From Deltaproteobacteria bacterium (GTDB lineage: Bacteria > Myxococcota_A > UBA9160 > PR03): a stretch of DNA of 64,000 bases. Below are positions 18,708 through 27,693 of this stretch, piece after piece (position 1 is the first letter of the stretch; every line of letters begins with the position of its first letter). The position numbers and the translations under genes are program-made. The notes beneath the pieces were generated by a model, which was not told where the DNA came from, searched no databases, and saw only the letters and a list, made by a program, of their open reading frames with translations. Location: contig JAPSFT010000008.1 of NCBI GenBank assembly GCA_035063765.1, forward strand, positions 124,001-188,000. Direction: 5' to 3'.

Positions 18708-19859
18708 TCATGCGCCGTCCGGCTCGCCGAGGAAGGCCTCGATCTGACGGGCGGCGTCCACGTCCCGCATCTGCACGGGCGGGTGCTTCATCGTGTAGGC
18801 CGAGATCGGCAGCAGCGGACCCGCGAGACCGCGCTCGCGCGCGATCTGCACGTAGCGGATCACGTCGATCACGATGCCTGCCGAGTTCGGGGAGTCCTGC
18901 ACCGACAGGCGCGCCTCGAACTCGATCGGGGCGCCACCGAACCCGCGGCCCTCGATGCGCAGGAAGCACACCTTGTTGTCGTTCTGGAACGGCACGTAGT
19001 CGCTCGGGCCGATGTGCACGTTGTCGGCGCCGATGTCGTACGGAAGCTGCGAGGTGACCGCTTCCGTCTTGGAGATCTTCTTGGACGCGAGCCGCTCGCG
19101 GGACAGCATGTTCAGGAAGTCGGTGTTGCCGCCCGTGTTGAGCTGGTAGGTGCGCTCCACCTTGACGCCGCGGTCCGCGAACAGGCGCACGAGCTGGCGG
19201 TGCACGATGGTGGCGCCCACCTGCGACTTGATGTCGTCGCCGGCACAGGGGATGCCAGCCTGGCGGAAGCGCTCGCCCCACTGCGGGTCCGACACGATGA
19301 AGACGGGCAGGCAGTTCACGAGCGAGACGCCGGTCTCTAGACACGCCTCGGCGTAGGCCTGCACCGCCTTCTGCGAGCCTACCGGCAGGTAGGAGACGAG
19401 GATCTCGGCGCCGCTCTCGCGCAGCGCGCGGGCCACGTCCACCGGCCGCTCGCCGGCGACCCGGAACGAGCGCTCGGCCGGGTACTCGGCCATGTGCGCG
19501 GCCACGCCGTCGAGCACGGGGCCCATCTGGACGGCCACCTCGGACTTGCCGATGTGGTCCGAGATGACGGTCGTGCAATTCGGGGCCGCGAAGGCCGCCT
19601 CGTGGAGCGGCCGGCCGACCTTGCGGGCGTCCACGTCGAAGGCCGCCACCACCTCGACGTCGCCCGGGCGCAGGCCGCCCATCTCGAGGTGCATGAGGCC
19701 CCAGGCCTCCTGCTGGCCGCGCGGGACGCGCCGGTAGTGCTCGATGCCCTGGAGCAGCGAGCTCGCGCAGTTGCCGACGCCGGCGATGGCGATCCGCACC
19801 CGACGCTCCCGGCCTTGGCCGTGGCTGTGGTCATGGCCGTGGACCTTGGCGTCCCCCAT
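18708..19859 (-). CDS. ino1: Inositol-3-phosphate synthase
   Basis: NAD-dependent cyclisation of glucose-6-phosphate to inositol-3-phosphate. The 383 aa fit the short actinobacterial/archaeal Ino1 type. Visible motifs: Rossmann loop IAIAGVGNCASSLLQGIEHY (about 23-42), AAFDVDARKVG, VSYLPVGSQKAVQAYAEACL, the catalytic-core GDDIKSQVGATIVHR, QLNTGGNTDFLNM and SKTEAVTSQL. A His-rich N-terminus (HGHDHSHGQG) is unusual and may bind metal. GAGGAGGG precedes the ATG. It heads the leftward pair with the CDP-alcohol transferase, supporting inositol-phosphate use there. Confidence 0.95.
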   Translation of the reverse strand: MGDAKVHGHDHSHGQGRERRVRIAIAGVGNCASSLLQGIEHYRRVPRGQQEAWGLMHLEMGGLRPGDVEVVAAFDVDARKVGRPLHEAAFAAPNCTTVISDHIGKSEVAVQMGPVLDGVAAHMAEYPAERSFRVAGERPVDVARALRESGAEILVSYLPVGSQKAVQAYAEACLETGVSLVNCLPVFIVSDPQWGERFRQAGIPCAGDDIKSQVGATIVHRQLVRLFADRGVKVERTYQLNTGGNTDFLNMLSRERLASKKISKTEAVTSQLPYDIGADNVHIGPSDYVPFQNDNKVCFLRIEGRGFGGAPIEFEARLSVQDSPNSAGIVIDVIRYVQIARERGLAGPLLPISAYTMKHPPVQMRDVDAARQIEAFLGEPDGA

Positions 19860-19887
19860 CGGACCCTCCTCGATGACGAGGGCGAAG

Positions 19888-21027
19888 CTAGCCCTCCTCC
19901 GCCCCCCCGGCGAGGCGGTGGCCGATGCGGAACAGCCGCACGAGCGGCACCCGCTCGAGCACCTCGAGCGGCGGCCGGCCGTGGCGAGCGGCGAGCCGGT
20001 CGAGCCCGGCGCTCGCGGTGGCGGCGGCCTTCTCGATGGCCTTCGGGAGCGATTCGGCGTCGCCGAGCGGCAGGCGGTCGGCCACCGCGACCTGGTTGGC
20101 GAGCGACACGAACGCGTAGAAGAACGCGCGCCGTGCCGCGGGCTCGAGCTGCGCAGCGGCCTGGAACAGCGTCAGGCGTGGATCCGCGGCGGCCGGCAGC
20201 CCGGGCATCCACACCGGGAGGTGCCATTCGCCGGCGCCGGGCGCCGGGGTTTCCGGCAAGGTCTCGAGCTCGCTCCGGCGCGGCGCTGCGTAGATCGCGA
20301 GCGCCTCCTCGCGCGGCGCGAAGCCGAGATCCTGGAGCCGCCCGGTGCGCCAGCGGAGCGCGAACTCCTCGTTGTCCGGCCCCGACTCCCACGACACGGC
20401 CTGGAGCAGGCGGAAGTAGAGCCAGTAGTCGCCCTCGAAGAGCAGCTCGAGCACGCGCAGGGCGTCTTCGAGGTCGTCGCCGGAGCGGCGCGCGACGACG
20501 TAGAACTGGCCCTCGAGCGTGCGCGCGCCCGCCGGGGCCTGCCAGCCGGGGTCGTCGTTCGGCTTCAGGTGCGCCTCGAGCCGGTCCGCGAGCCACAGCA
20601 TCAGCAGCTCGGCGTCGAGCGCGTGCAGCGCGCGCAGGAGCGCGTCGTCGCCGCCCTCGAGCAGCGCCCCGATCCACGCGGAGAGGCGCTCGCGGTCGGG
20701 CGTGTCCTCCGCGCCCCAGGCGTCGAGGTCGACACAGGACTGGAGCTGCTCGTCGCTGGCGTGGGCCAGCACCCAGCCCGCGTCGGCGAGGCCGATCGCC
20801 TTGACCGTGAAGCACAGCTCGGCTTCGGGCAGGCGCGGGATCACCTGCTCGGGCGCACGCAGGAGGTCGAGCAGCTCGGCGCGGCGCGCGACGGGCGTCT
20901 CGCAGACGAGCGCCACCTGCTCGTCGACCGCCAGCGTGGCGAGTGCCGCGCGGGCGCCGTCGCGATCCTTGCGCGCCAGCGCGAGGAGGCGCCGCGCCTC
21001 GGCGGGCAGCTCGATCTCGGGGGGCAT
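19888..21027 (-). CDS. DUF6178 family protein
   Basis: Protein of 379 aa, mostly alpha-helical and acidic, matching my recollection of DUF6178. It has no signal or membrane segment. Recognisable stretches are LLALARKDRDGARAALATLA, QVIPRLPEAELCFTVKAIGL, LLMLWLADRLEAHLKPND and WLYFRLLQAVSWESGPDNEE. The function of this deltaproteobacterial family is not known. It lies 28 bp upstream of the inositol-phosphate synthase on the same strand, so it may head that leftward transcription unit. Start chosen as the only early Met (21027). Confidence 0.75.
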   Translation of the reverse strand: MPPEIELPAEARRLLALARKDRDGARAALATLAVDEQVALVCETPVARRAELLDLLRAPEQVIPRLPEAELCFTVKAIGLADAGWVLAHASDEQLQSCVDLDAWGAEDTPDRERLSAWIGALLEGGDDALLRALHALDAELLMLWLADRLEAHLKPNDDPGWQAPAGARTLEGQFYVVARRSGDDLEDALRVLELLFEGDYWLYFRLLQAVSWESGPDNEEFALRWRTGRLQDLGFAPREEALAIYAAPRRSELETLPETPAPGAGEWHLPVWMPGLPAAADPRLTLFQAAAQLEPAARRAFFYAFVSLANQVAVADRLPLGDAESLPKAIEKAAATASAGLDRLAARHGRPPLEVLERVPLVRLFRIGHRLAGGAEEG

Positions 21028-21130
21028 CGGGGTGCTCAAGCTAGCGCCCGGCCCGACCCGCGCCGCGGGGCGGTCGCCGCGATGGTACCATCGGCGGCTT
21101 TTCCGGATCCGCGCAGCAGGAGGTGCCGGG

Positions 21131-22666
21131 GTGCTGTGGAGGGCCTGGAGCTTCGCGTCGGGCCTGCCGCTCGGGGCGTTCGCCGCGCTCGCCCTTGCCG
21201 GGGACGCCGCCACCGCGCTCGCCTGGGCGCCCTGGGGCGCGCTGGCCGGTGGTCTCGTGCTGGCGCTCGTGACGACCCTGCTCGCGCGCTGGCGCGACGA
21301 GGAGCCCGAGCGCGGCCGCCACCTCGCGATGGCCGCGAGCGCAGGCTGGCTCGCGCTGCCCGCCGGCCTCGGGTGGTGGCTCGGCTTCGCGCCGGGCCGC
21401 GCGGGCTGGCTCGCGCTGTGCGTCGCGGCGCTCGCCGTCGCACTCTGGCGGCGGGCGCGGGCACTCGGCCCCGCCGGCGGACCCGTCCGCCAGGCGCTCG
21501 CCGCCGCGCTCTACGGGCTCGCCGGCAGCTTCGCGGCGCTCGCGATCGGGGTGCTCGGCGCCACGCTCGGCGGCGCGGGCGTGAGCGAGCCGAACCCGCA
21601 GTTCGCCGCGCTGGTCTACGACCTCGACGCCGCCGTCGCCACGCGCGCGCTGCCCTCCTGCGCGCCCGAACCGCGCGCGCTGCGGGTGCTGCTCGAGCGC
21701 GGTGCGCACCCCTCGCTCTCGCCCGACGCGCGCACGCTCTGGTTCGACGCGCCCCCCGGCGGGGCCGGCGGCGGGCGGCAGATCCACCGCCTCGAGCGCG
21801 CGAGCGGCACGGTCGCGTGCTGGACCTGCGGCGAGCCGGGCAGCAACGTGAGGCCCCATGCCGGCGACACCGGCCTCGGACTCGTCTTCGACAGCGACCG
21901 CCATGCCGACTGGCTGCACCCGGACGACACCGAGGTGTACCTGGCGGGCACGCACCGGGCGATGCCCTCGCGCAGGCTCACCTTCCACGCCGGCCCGGAC
22001 GAGCACGCGTTGCTCGGGCCCGACTCGCGCTTCGTCGTCTGGTCGCGCCGCGACCGGGGGCGCTACGAGGTGGCGGCGGCGGCCCTGCGCTCCGGCCACG
22101 GCGGGATCCTGCTCGGCGAGGTCGGAGTGCTGGCGCGCGGCGGCGCGGAGTGGATCGCACCGCTCGCCTGGTCGCCCGACGCGCGCAGCCTGGTCGTCGG
22201 GCACGGGAATCCCTTCGCACCGGTGGCCGGCGTGCTCTTCGATCCCGCCACGGGCGCCGAGGCGCGCCTGGGCGACGGGCTCGCGCCCGCCGCGTCCTTC
22301 GTCGCGGACGGGGGCTGGCTCGCGTTCACGACGGCGCAGGGCGGACACTGGGGCGGCGCGCTGCCCGCCGCGCTCGGCTTCGCGCTCGGTCCGCGTGCCA
22401 CCGCGCTCGCGGCCGGCCAGCCGCTGCGTTCGGGCACGGGCGTGCGCAGCGGTGCGGCGGCCGAGCCCGGCGCAGCGGCCGCGCTGGCGCTGCCGGCCGC
22501 GCTCGCCGCCTGGGGGGAGCCGACCGGGATCGCCCTCGAGCCGGACGGCACCGGCTTCGTCCTGGGCCAGCGCCGCGTGCGCGCGGGGGGCAGCGAGGAG
22601 CGGCTCGTCGAGGTGACGCTCTCCTGCGGCGGTACCGCGCTCGCGAACGCGCCGGAGACGCACTGA
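21131..22666 (+). CDS. Membrane protein with TolB-like beta-propeller domain
   Basis: Protein of 511 aa. The first about 140 residues contain four hydrophobic helices (PLGAFAALALAGDAATALAW; GALAGGLVLALVTTLL; GWLALCVAALAVAL; LYGLAGSFAALAIGVLGA). The rest is periplasmic and shows PD40/WD40-like blades: HPSLSPDARTLWFDAP, GLGLVFDSDRHADWLHPDD, LLGPDSRFVVWSRRDRGRY and PLAWSPDARSLVVGHG. These S-P-D-x-R-x-L/V repeats are the TolB-type signature. AGGAGG lies 7 nt before GTG 21131. The aspartyl protease starts 2 bp after its stop, so the two are coupled. Specific role unknown. Confidence 0.8.
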   Translation: MLWRAWSFASGLPLGAFAALALAGDAATALAWAPWGALAGGLVLALVTTLLARWRDEEPERGRHLAMAASAGWLALPAGLGWWLGFAPGRAGWLALCVAALAVALWRRARALGPAGGPVRQALAAALYGLAGSFAALAIGVLGATLGGAGVSEPNPQFAALVYDLDAAVATRALPSCAPEPRALRVLLERGAHPSLSPDARTLWFDAPPGGAGGGRQIHRLERASGTVACWTCGEPGSNVRPHAGDTGLGLVFDSDRHADWLHPDDTEVYLAGTHRAMPSRRLTFHAGPDEHALLGPDSRFVVWSRRDRGRYEVAAAALRSGHGGILLGEVGVLARGGAEWIAPLAWSPDARSLVVGHGNPFAPVAGVLFDPATGAEARLGDGLAPAASFVADGGWLAFTTAQGGHWGGALPAALGFALGPRATALAAGQPLRSGTGVRSGAAAEPGAAAALALPAALAAWGEPTGIALEPDGTGFVLGQRRVRAGGSEERLVEVTLSCGGTALANAPETH

Positions 22667-22668
22667 GC

Positions 22669-23601
22669 ATGCGCCGCGCCGCGCTCGGGCTGCTCCTGCT
22701 CGCCGCGGCCGGTCCGGCGGTAGCGCAGGAGCCGGCGCCGGACGCGGTGCTGGCCGAGCTGCCGTTCCTGGACGCAGGGCCCAACCAGGTCAAGCTCGAC
22801 CTCGCACCCCCGGACGGCAGGGCGCTCCCCCTGCTCCTCGACACCGGCGCGCTCCAGAGCTTTGCGACGGTGGGCGGCGCGCGCGAGCTCGGGATCGTCG
22901 TGCGCCGCAACAAGCAGACGCCCTACCGGCGCGAGACGCGGCTCGGGCACCCGCTCGAGCTCTACGTCGACACGCGCCGCGGCGACACCGGCGAGGCGCG
23001 CGGCGGCGACTACGCGCTGGTGGGGGCCCCGTTCCTGGCCCGCTACGTGGTCGAGATCGACTTCCCCCGCCGGCGCGTGCGCTTCCTCGATCCCGAGCGC
23101 TACCAGGTGCCGGAGTCGGACCCGGAGGCATCCGTGCTGCCGATGCGCGCCGGGACGCCCCAGGCGATCGTCGAGATCGAGGTCGGCGCGGTGCGGCTGC
23201 CGGCGGTGCTCGCCACCGGCGCCCCCGGCACGCTGATCCTGCCCGGCGGCTGGGCGGAGGAGGCCGGAGCGGCCGTGACGCCCGATCCCGAGCAGACGGC
23301 GAAGCTCGAGCTGCCGCCCGGCAGCGCCCCGATGCAGGCGGCGCGCGCGGCGCTCGTGCGCCTGGGCCGCTTCGAGGAGCGCGACGTCCCGCTGCTGGTC
23401 GCGCCGCAGGGCGCCTGGGGCCAGGGCGCGCGCTCGGAGGCGCTGCTCGGCGTCGACTTCCTGAAGCGCTTCGTGCTGCGCATCGACTACCCGCGCCGGA
23501 GGCTCTGGATCGGCGACGCGCCGGCCGTGCCCGCCGGGCCGCCGCCCGTGTCGGCGCCGCCGCCGACCGGTGCACCGGAGGCCGCGCTCGGGGTGGGTTG
23601 A
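22669..23601 (+). CDS. Exported two-lobe aspartyl-protease-like protein
   Basis: Protein of 310 aa with a signal peptide (about 1-20, AAAGPAVAQ). The first lobe has the retropepsin-type catalytic triad LLLDTGAL (Asp58-Thr59-Gly60) and the lobe-closing hydrophobic segment YALVGAPFLARYVVEIDF with RRRVRFLDP. The second lobe repeats the plan, with ALLGVDFLKRFVLRIDYPRR near the end, but its active-site triplet is Ala182-Thr183-Gly184, so the Asp is lost. The C-terminus is Pro-rich. It may be a one-Asp homodimeric protease or a binding protein. It is coupled to the beta-propeller gene (2 bp). Confidence 0.8.
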   Translation: MRRAALGLLLLAAAGPAVAQEPAPDAVLAELPFLDAGPNQVKLDLAPPDGRALPLLLDTGALQSFATVGGARELGIVVRRNKQTPYRRETRLGHPLELYVDTRRGDTGEARGGDYALVGAPFLARYVVEIDFPRRRVRFLDPERYQVPESDPEASVLPMRAGTPQAIVEIEVGAVRLPAVLATGAPGTLILPGGWAEEAGAAVTPDPEQTAKLELPPGSAPMQAARAALVRLGRFEERDVPLLVAPQGAWGQGARSEALLGVDFLKRFVLRIDYPRRRLWIGDAPAVPAGPPPVSAPPPTGAPEAALGVG

Positions 23602-23622
23602 AGGCGCGGCTATCCTCGGGGA

Positions 23623-24255
23623 GTGCTGCCCAGGGAGGACATCCGGGTCGCGCTCGCGGCGCACCCGCCGCGGCTCATCGAGGACCCGGCGCGGGCGCAC
23701 GCCGCGGTCGCGGTGGTGCTGCGCGAGGCCGCTGACGCCGCACGCAGCCCCGAGCTGCTCCTGATCGAGCGTTCCCGCCACGAGGGCGATCCCTGGTCCG
23801 GGCACATGGCCTTCCCGGGCGGGCGCGTGGAGCCCGGCGACCCCGACTCGCGCGCCACGGCGGAACGCGAGACCTTCGAGGAGGTCGGGCTGCCGCTCGC
23901 CGGCGCCGATCTGCTCGGGCGCCTCGACGACGTCGAGGGCCGCCAGGGCAGGCGCAGCCTCCCGCTCGTGGTCTCGGCCTGGGTCTACCACGTGCCCGAG
24001 CCGGGGCCGCTCGCGCTCAACTACGAGGTCGAGGAGGCGCTCTGGGTGCCGGTCCGCCGGCTCGTGGACCCCCGACACCACGTGGAGTACCCGACGCCGC
24101 CCTGGACGGGCTACCCCGGGATCCTCGTGGGCCGGCCCGATCGGCACGTGGTCTGGGGCCTCACCTACCGCTTCCTCGAGATCTTCCTCGAGAAGCTCGG
24201 CCATCCGCTGCCGGATCGCTGGAGCCGCGTGCCCGAGGCACGTCCGGACGAGTAG
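23623..24255 (+). CDS. Nudix hydrolase, CoA-pyrophosphatase-like
   Basis: Protein of 210 aa. The Nudix box is seen as GGRVEPGDPDSRATAERETF followed by EEVGL, and the upstream HMAFPGGR matches the NUDT7/CoA-diphosphatase subgroup. It likely cleaves a nucleoside diphosphate linked to CoA or similar. GTG 23623 lies 6 nt after TATCCT (23611-23616) and has no Shine-Dalgarno, consistent with a leaderless mRNA. The C-terminal part (VWGLTYRFLEIFLEKLGHPL) is typical of the family. It is convergent with the GH31 gene. Confidence 0.9.
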   Translation: MLPREDIRVALAAHPPRLIEDPARAHAAVAVVLREAADAARSPELLLIERSRHEGDPWSGHMAFPGGRVEPGDPDSRATAERETFEEVGLPLAGADLLGRLDDVEGRQGRRSLPLVVSAWVYHVPEPGPLALNYEVEEALWVPVRRLVDPRHHVEYPTPPWTGYPGILVGRPDRHVVWGLTYRFLEIFLEKLGHPLPDRWSRVPEARPDE

Positions 24256-24294
24256 GGCGCAAGCCCGCGACCGAGCCGATTTCCTCACAGGCTC

Positions 24295-26769
24295 TCAGGG
24301 GGCGGGATCCACCTCGAGCGCGCGGCCGGCGCCGTCGTCCTGCCAGCGTACGTGCAGGACGCCGGCCTCCCACCACCAAGCGGGCTCGCCGGCCGGCGCC
24401 GCCAGGTCCGCACGCCGCGGGCCGGGGAGGCGCACGGCGTCGAGCCACACCGCGCCGGGTGGGGCACAGCCGTGGACGGCGACCCGCAGCGGGCGGGGCG
24501 GGATCGTGAAGCCTCCCTCGCGCGCGCCGAGCTCGAGGCGCAGGCGCCCGGCGGCACGCGACCACAGCCGCACCGGCGTGCGTGCCTCGACGCCCGCGCG
24601 GTAGGCCAGCGTCTCACCGTCGTCCTCGACGACGGTGGCGGTGCCGTCGCCGCCCGGGAACACCTCGAGCACGAGCGGCTCCTGCGGCGCCTCGCCGACG
24701 TGCTGCACGGGGCTGCGCGTCGGGATCACGCTGCCGCCGCGCGCGAAGAGCGGCATCCGCTCGAGCGGCGCCGCCACCTCCACCCGGCGCGGGCCGATCC
24801 AACGCGCGCCGTCGTCGAAGCCGAACCAGACACCCGCTGGCAGATACACGATCCGGCGTCGAGCACCACGCGCCAGGACCGGCGCCGCCAGCAGGTCCGG
24901 CCCGATCGCAACCTGGTCGTCGACGGCCACGGCTTCGGGGTCGTCGGGATGGTCCCAGGCGAGCGGGCGCCAGAGCGGAGCGCCGGTGGCCTCGGCTTCG
25001 CAGCAGAGCCCGTACAGATAGGGGAGCAGCCGCATGCGCAGCTCGAGCGCTGCCCGCGCCGCCGCCTCCGTTCGCGACCCGAAGCGCCACGGCTCCTGGC
25101 GGTGCTTGAGCCACATCGAATGCGTGCGCGCGAAGGGCTGGAGCGCACCGATCTGCATCCAGCGCGCGAACAGTTCGGGTCCGCACCAGCCCGCGAAGCC
25201 GCCGATGTCGGCGCCGCACAGGGGGACGCCCGAGACGGAGAGCCCGAGCAGCATGCGCAGCGAGAGCCGGAGCTGCGCCCAGGTGCTGGCGGTGTCGCCC
25301 GTCCACAGCGCGGCCCAGCGCTGGATGCCCGCGCCGCCCGAGCGCGACAGCACGAAGGGCCGGCGCCCGGGCGCGAGCTTCGCGAGGCCCTCGCGGGTCG
25401 CGCGGCACTCGAGGTGGCCGTAGGCGTTGCGCACGTGCTCGTGCGGCACGCGCTGCTCCGGATCGGCGGGATCGGCCTGGCGCACCTGCGAGAGGTCCTG
25501 TGGCGCGAGCGGCAGGATCAGGCGCCCGAGCCGCAGCTCGCGCGCCCAGCCCGCGGGCTCGTTCATGTCGTTCCAGATCCCCGCCACGCCCGCGGCCACC
25601 AGGGGCTCGTGCAGCGCCCCCCACCACTCGCGCACGTCGGCACGCGCGAAGTCCGGCAGCGCGGCGTCACCGGGCCAGACCTTCAGCTTGTAGGGCGTGC
25701 CGTCCTCGCGACGCAGGAATGCATCACGCTCGGCACCGTCGCGGAAGAGCTTCCAGCGCGGGTCCACCTTGACGCCCGGGTCCACGATCGTGACGACGCG
25801 CAGGCCCTGCGCCGCGAGCTCGGCCAGCAGGCCCGCCGGGTCCGGGAAGCGCCGCGGATGCCAGGTGAAGACGCGGTAGCCGTCCATGTGGTCGATGTCG
25901 AGATGGATGGCGTCGGTCGGCACGCGGTGCGCGCGGGCCTCACGGGCCACGCGCCGCACCGCTCGCGCGCTCCGGTAGCCCCAGCGCGACTGGTGGTGGC
26001 CGAGCGCCCAGAGCGGCGGCCGCGGCGCGTGGCCGGTGCGCGCTGCGTAGCGGCGCAGCACGTCGGCGGGCCGCGGCCCGGGGAGGAGCACGAGATCGAT
26101 GCCGCGCGCGCAGGTCTCGATCGCGACCTGCGAGGGATCCGTGGCGGCGACGTCGAAGCGCGCGGGCGCAGCGCCTTCGAGCAGCACGCCGTCGGCGCGC
26201 ACGGCGTCCGCCCGCGTCGCGAGGCGCAGGAAGAACGGGATCGAGGTGTAGAGCGGATCCACGCCGTCGCGCACCGGGACGTCACGGCTGCGCACCTGCA
26301 GGACGCGCCCCCGCTTGTCGAGCGGTCCCGTCTTCCCGCCGAAGCCGAGGAAGCGGTCGCCCTCGGCGCAGGCCAGCACGACGCGTGCGGCGCCGTCGGC
26401 GCCGAAGCCGAGCGCGCCGAGCCGCGCGATCTGGCGGCCGCCGCGCTCGAGCACGCGCAGCGCCAGGGGTTGGGCGGTGATCTCGACGCGCAGCGCGCCG
26501 TCGGGCCCGTCGAAGGCCAGCGCCGCACCGCCGCCCTCGAGCGCGAAGGGCTCGGCGTTGGAGCCGCGCCAGGGCTCGCGGCCGAGCGCCGCGTCGAGAT
26601 CGGGCGGCAGCGCGCGGCCCGAGGCGGCGCGCAGCCGCAACGAGCCGTCGCGCGCGACCGCGACGCGCGCCACGGCCTCGCCGAGGTCGAGGTCGACCGT
26701 GCCCGGGCCGGCCGGCGCGAAGCGCAGCACCCGGTCGAGCACGGTGAAGCGGCGATCCCCCCGAGCCAT
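24295..26769 (-). CDS. GH31 family alpha-glucosidase
   Basis: Retaining alpha-glycosidase of 824 aa, full length for GH31. It has an N-terminal beta-sandwich (about 1-235) and a TIM barrel starting near PPLWALGHHQSRWGYRSARA. The nucleophile is Asp401 in GIWNDMNEPA and the acid/base is Asp492 in WTGDTAS. LCGADIGGFAG and ARTHSMW follow, then C-terminal beta domains (LAAPVLARGARRRIVYLPAG). No signal peptide, so cytoplasmic: likely intracellular maltooligosaccharide or alpha-glucoside hydrolysis. It is divergent from plsC and not next to transporters. TAGACT lies 10 nt before the ATG. Confidence 0.94.
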   Translation of the reverse strand: MARGDRRFTVLDRVLRFAPAGPGTVDLDLGEAVARVAVARDGSLRLRAASGRALPPDLDAALGREPWRGSNAEPFALEGGGAALAFDGPDGALRVEITAQPLALRVLERGGRQIARLGALGFGADGAARVVLACAEGDRFLGFGGKTGPLDKRGRVLQVRSRDVPVRDGVDPLYTSIPFFLRLATRADAVRADGVLLEGAAPARFDVAATDPSQVAIETCARGIDLVLLPGPRPADVLRRYAARTGHAPRPPLWALGHHQSRWGYRSARAVRRVAREARAHRVPTDAIHLDIDHMDGYRVFTWHPRRFPDPAGLLAELAAQGLRVVTIVDPGVKVDPRWKLFRDGAERDAFLRREDGTPYKLKVWPGDAALPDFARADVREWWGALHEPLVAAGVAGIWNDMNEPAGWARELRLGRLILPLAPQDLSQVRQADPADPEQRVPHEHVRNAYGHLECRATREGLAKLAPGRRPFVLSRSGGAGIQRWAALWTGDTASTWAQLRLSLRMLLGLSVSGVPLCGADIGGFAGWCGPELFARWMQIGALQPFARTHSMWLKHRQEPWRFGSRTEAAARAALELRMRLLPYLYGLCCEAEATGAPLWRPLAWDHPDDPEAVAVDDQVAIGPDLLAAPVLARGARRRIVYLPAGVWFGFDDGARWIGPRRVEVAAPLERMPLFARGGSVIPTRSPVQHVGEAPQEPLVLEVFPGGDGTATVVEDDGETLAYRAGVEARTPVRLWSRAAGRLRLELGAREGGFTIPPRPLRVAVHGCAPPGAVWLDAVRLPGPRRADLAAPAGEPAWWWEAGVLHVRWQDDGAGRALEVDPAP

Positions 26770-26820
26770 CCCGCGGCGCAGTCTAGCCGTGCGCGGCGCA
26801 GGCCGTATCCTCCCGCGCCG

Positions 26821-27633
26821 ATGAGCGAGCCCACCGCCGAGACCCTGGCCCAGCGAGCCGCACGCGGCCGCCCCGCGCGGCTCGTCGACTGGGTCTTCAC
26901 GGTGCCGTTCCTGCTCGCGTTCGGCCTCGTGCTGCTCGTCTTCGACCCGCTCCAGCGCATCGCGCGGCTCTTCGGCCAGCGCCCCCAGGAGATCGTGGCT
27001 GGCGGGCTCCAGGCGGCGCTGGTCCTGGTGTTCCGGATCGCGGGCACGCGGCTCGCCGTCGAGCGCGCGCCGGAGCTCCAGCCGCGCACCGGCTACCTGC
27101 TGATCGCCAACCACCAGAGCATGTTCGACATCCCGATCTTCGGCGCGCTGCTCTTCACGAACTACCCGAAGTACGTGTCGAAGCGGGAGCTCGCGCGCGG
27201 GCTCCCGAGCATCTCCTACAACCTGCGTCGCGGCGGCAACGCGGTGATCGACCGCGCCGACCGCGAGCAGGCGGTGGAGGCGATCCGCGTCCTCGGAAGG
27301 GATGCCCAGGCGCGCGGCGTCTCGGTCGTGATCTATCCCGAGGGCACCCGCTCGCGGGCCGGCGAGCTGCGCGCCTTCAAGCCCGCCGGCACGCTGGCGC
27401 TCCTCGAGGCCGCGCCGGACCTGCCGGTGGTGGCGGTGACCATCGACGAGGCCTGGCGGCTGCTCTCGCACAACCTGCTCCCGGTGCCCTTCGGGACGCG
27501 CGTGCGCGTCCGCTTCGGGGCGCCGATGGCGCGCGCGGGCGCGAGCGGGCCGGAGCTGCTCGAGCGCGCGCGCAAGGAGATCGAGGCGACGCTCGTGCGC
27601 TGGCGCGCGGAGCCCGGCGCCCCGGACGCGTAG
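26821..27633 (+). CDS. 1-acyl-sn-glycerol-3-phosphate acyltransferase (PlsC family)
   Basis: Membrane-associated acyltransferase of 270 aa converting lysophosphatidate to phosphatidate. One or two N-terminal helices (VFTVPFLLAFGLVLLVFDPL). Block I is NHQSMFD with His98 and Asp103; block II is RRGGNAVIDRADRE; block III is YPEGTRSR (Glu174, Gly175); block IV is DLPVVAVTIDEA. TATCCT lies 9 nt before the ATG and there is no Shine-Dalgarno. The short intergenic gap to the divergent GH31 gene must hold both promoters. Confidence 0.93.
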   Translation: MSEPTAETLAQRAARGRPARLVDWVFTVPFLLAFGLVLLVFDPLQRIARLFGQRPQEIVAGGLQAALVLVFRIAGTRLAVERAPELQPRTGYLLIANHQSMFDIPIFGALLFTNYPKYVSKRELARGLPSISYNLRRGGNAVIDRADREQAVEAIRVLGRDAQARGVSVVIYPEGTRSRAGELRAFKPAGTLALLEAAPDLPVVAVTIDEAWRLLSHNLLPVPFGTRVRVRFGAPMARAGASGPELLERARKEIEATLVRWRAEPGAPDA

Positions 27634-27693
27634 CGCCTGCGGCCGCCCGGGCCCGAACGAGCCCCGCCGGCGGCTTCGCTAAGCTCCCCGGCC

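Noticed and set aside
24352-26820. Long plus-strand frame opposite the GH31 gene
   Set aside because: No recognisable domain and low-complexity composition, while the minus strand has both GH31 catalytic Asp motifs. The plus frame becomes real only at plsC (26821).
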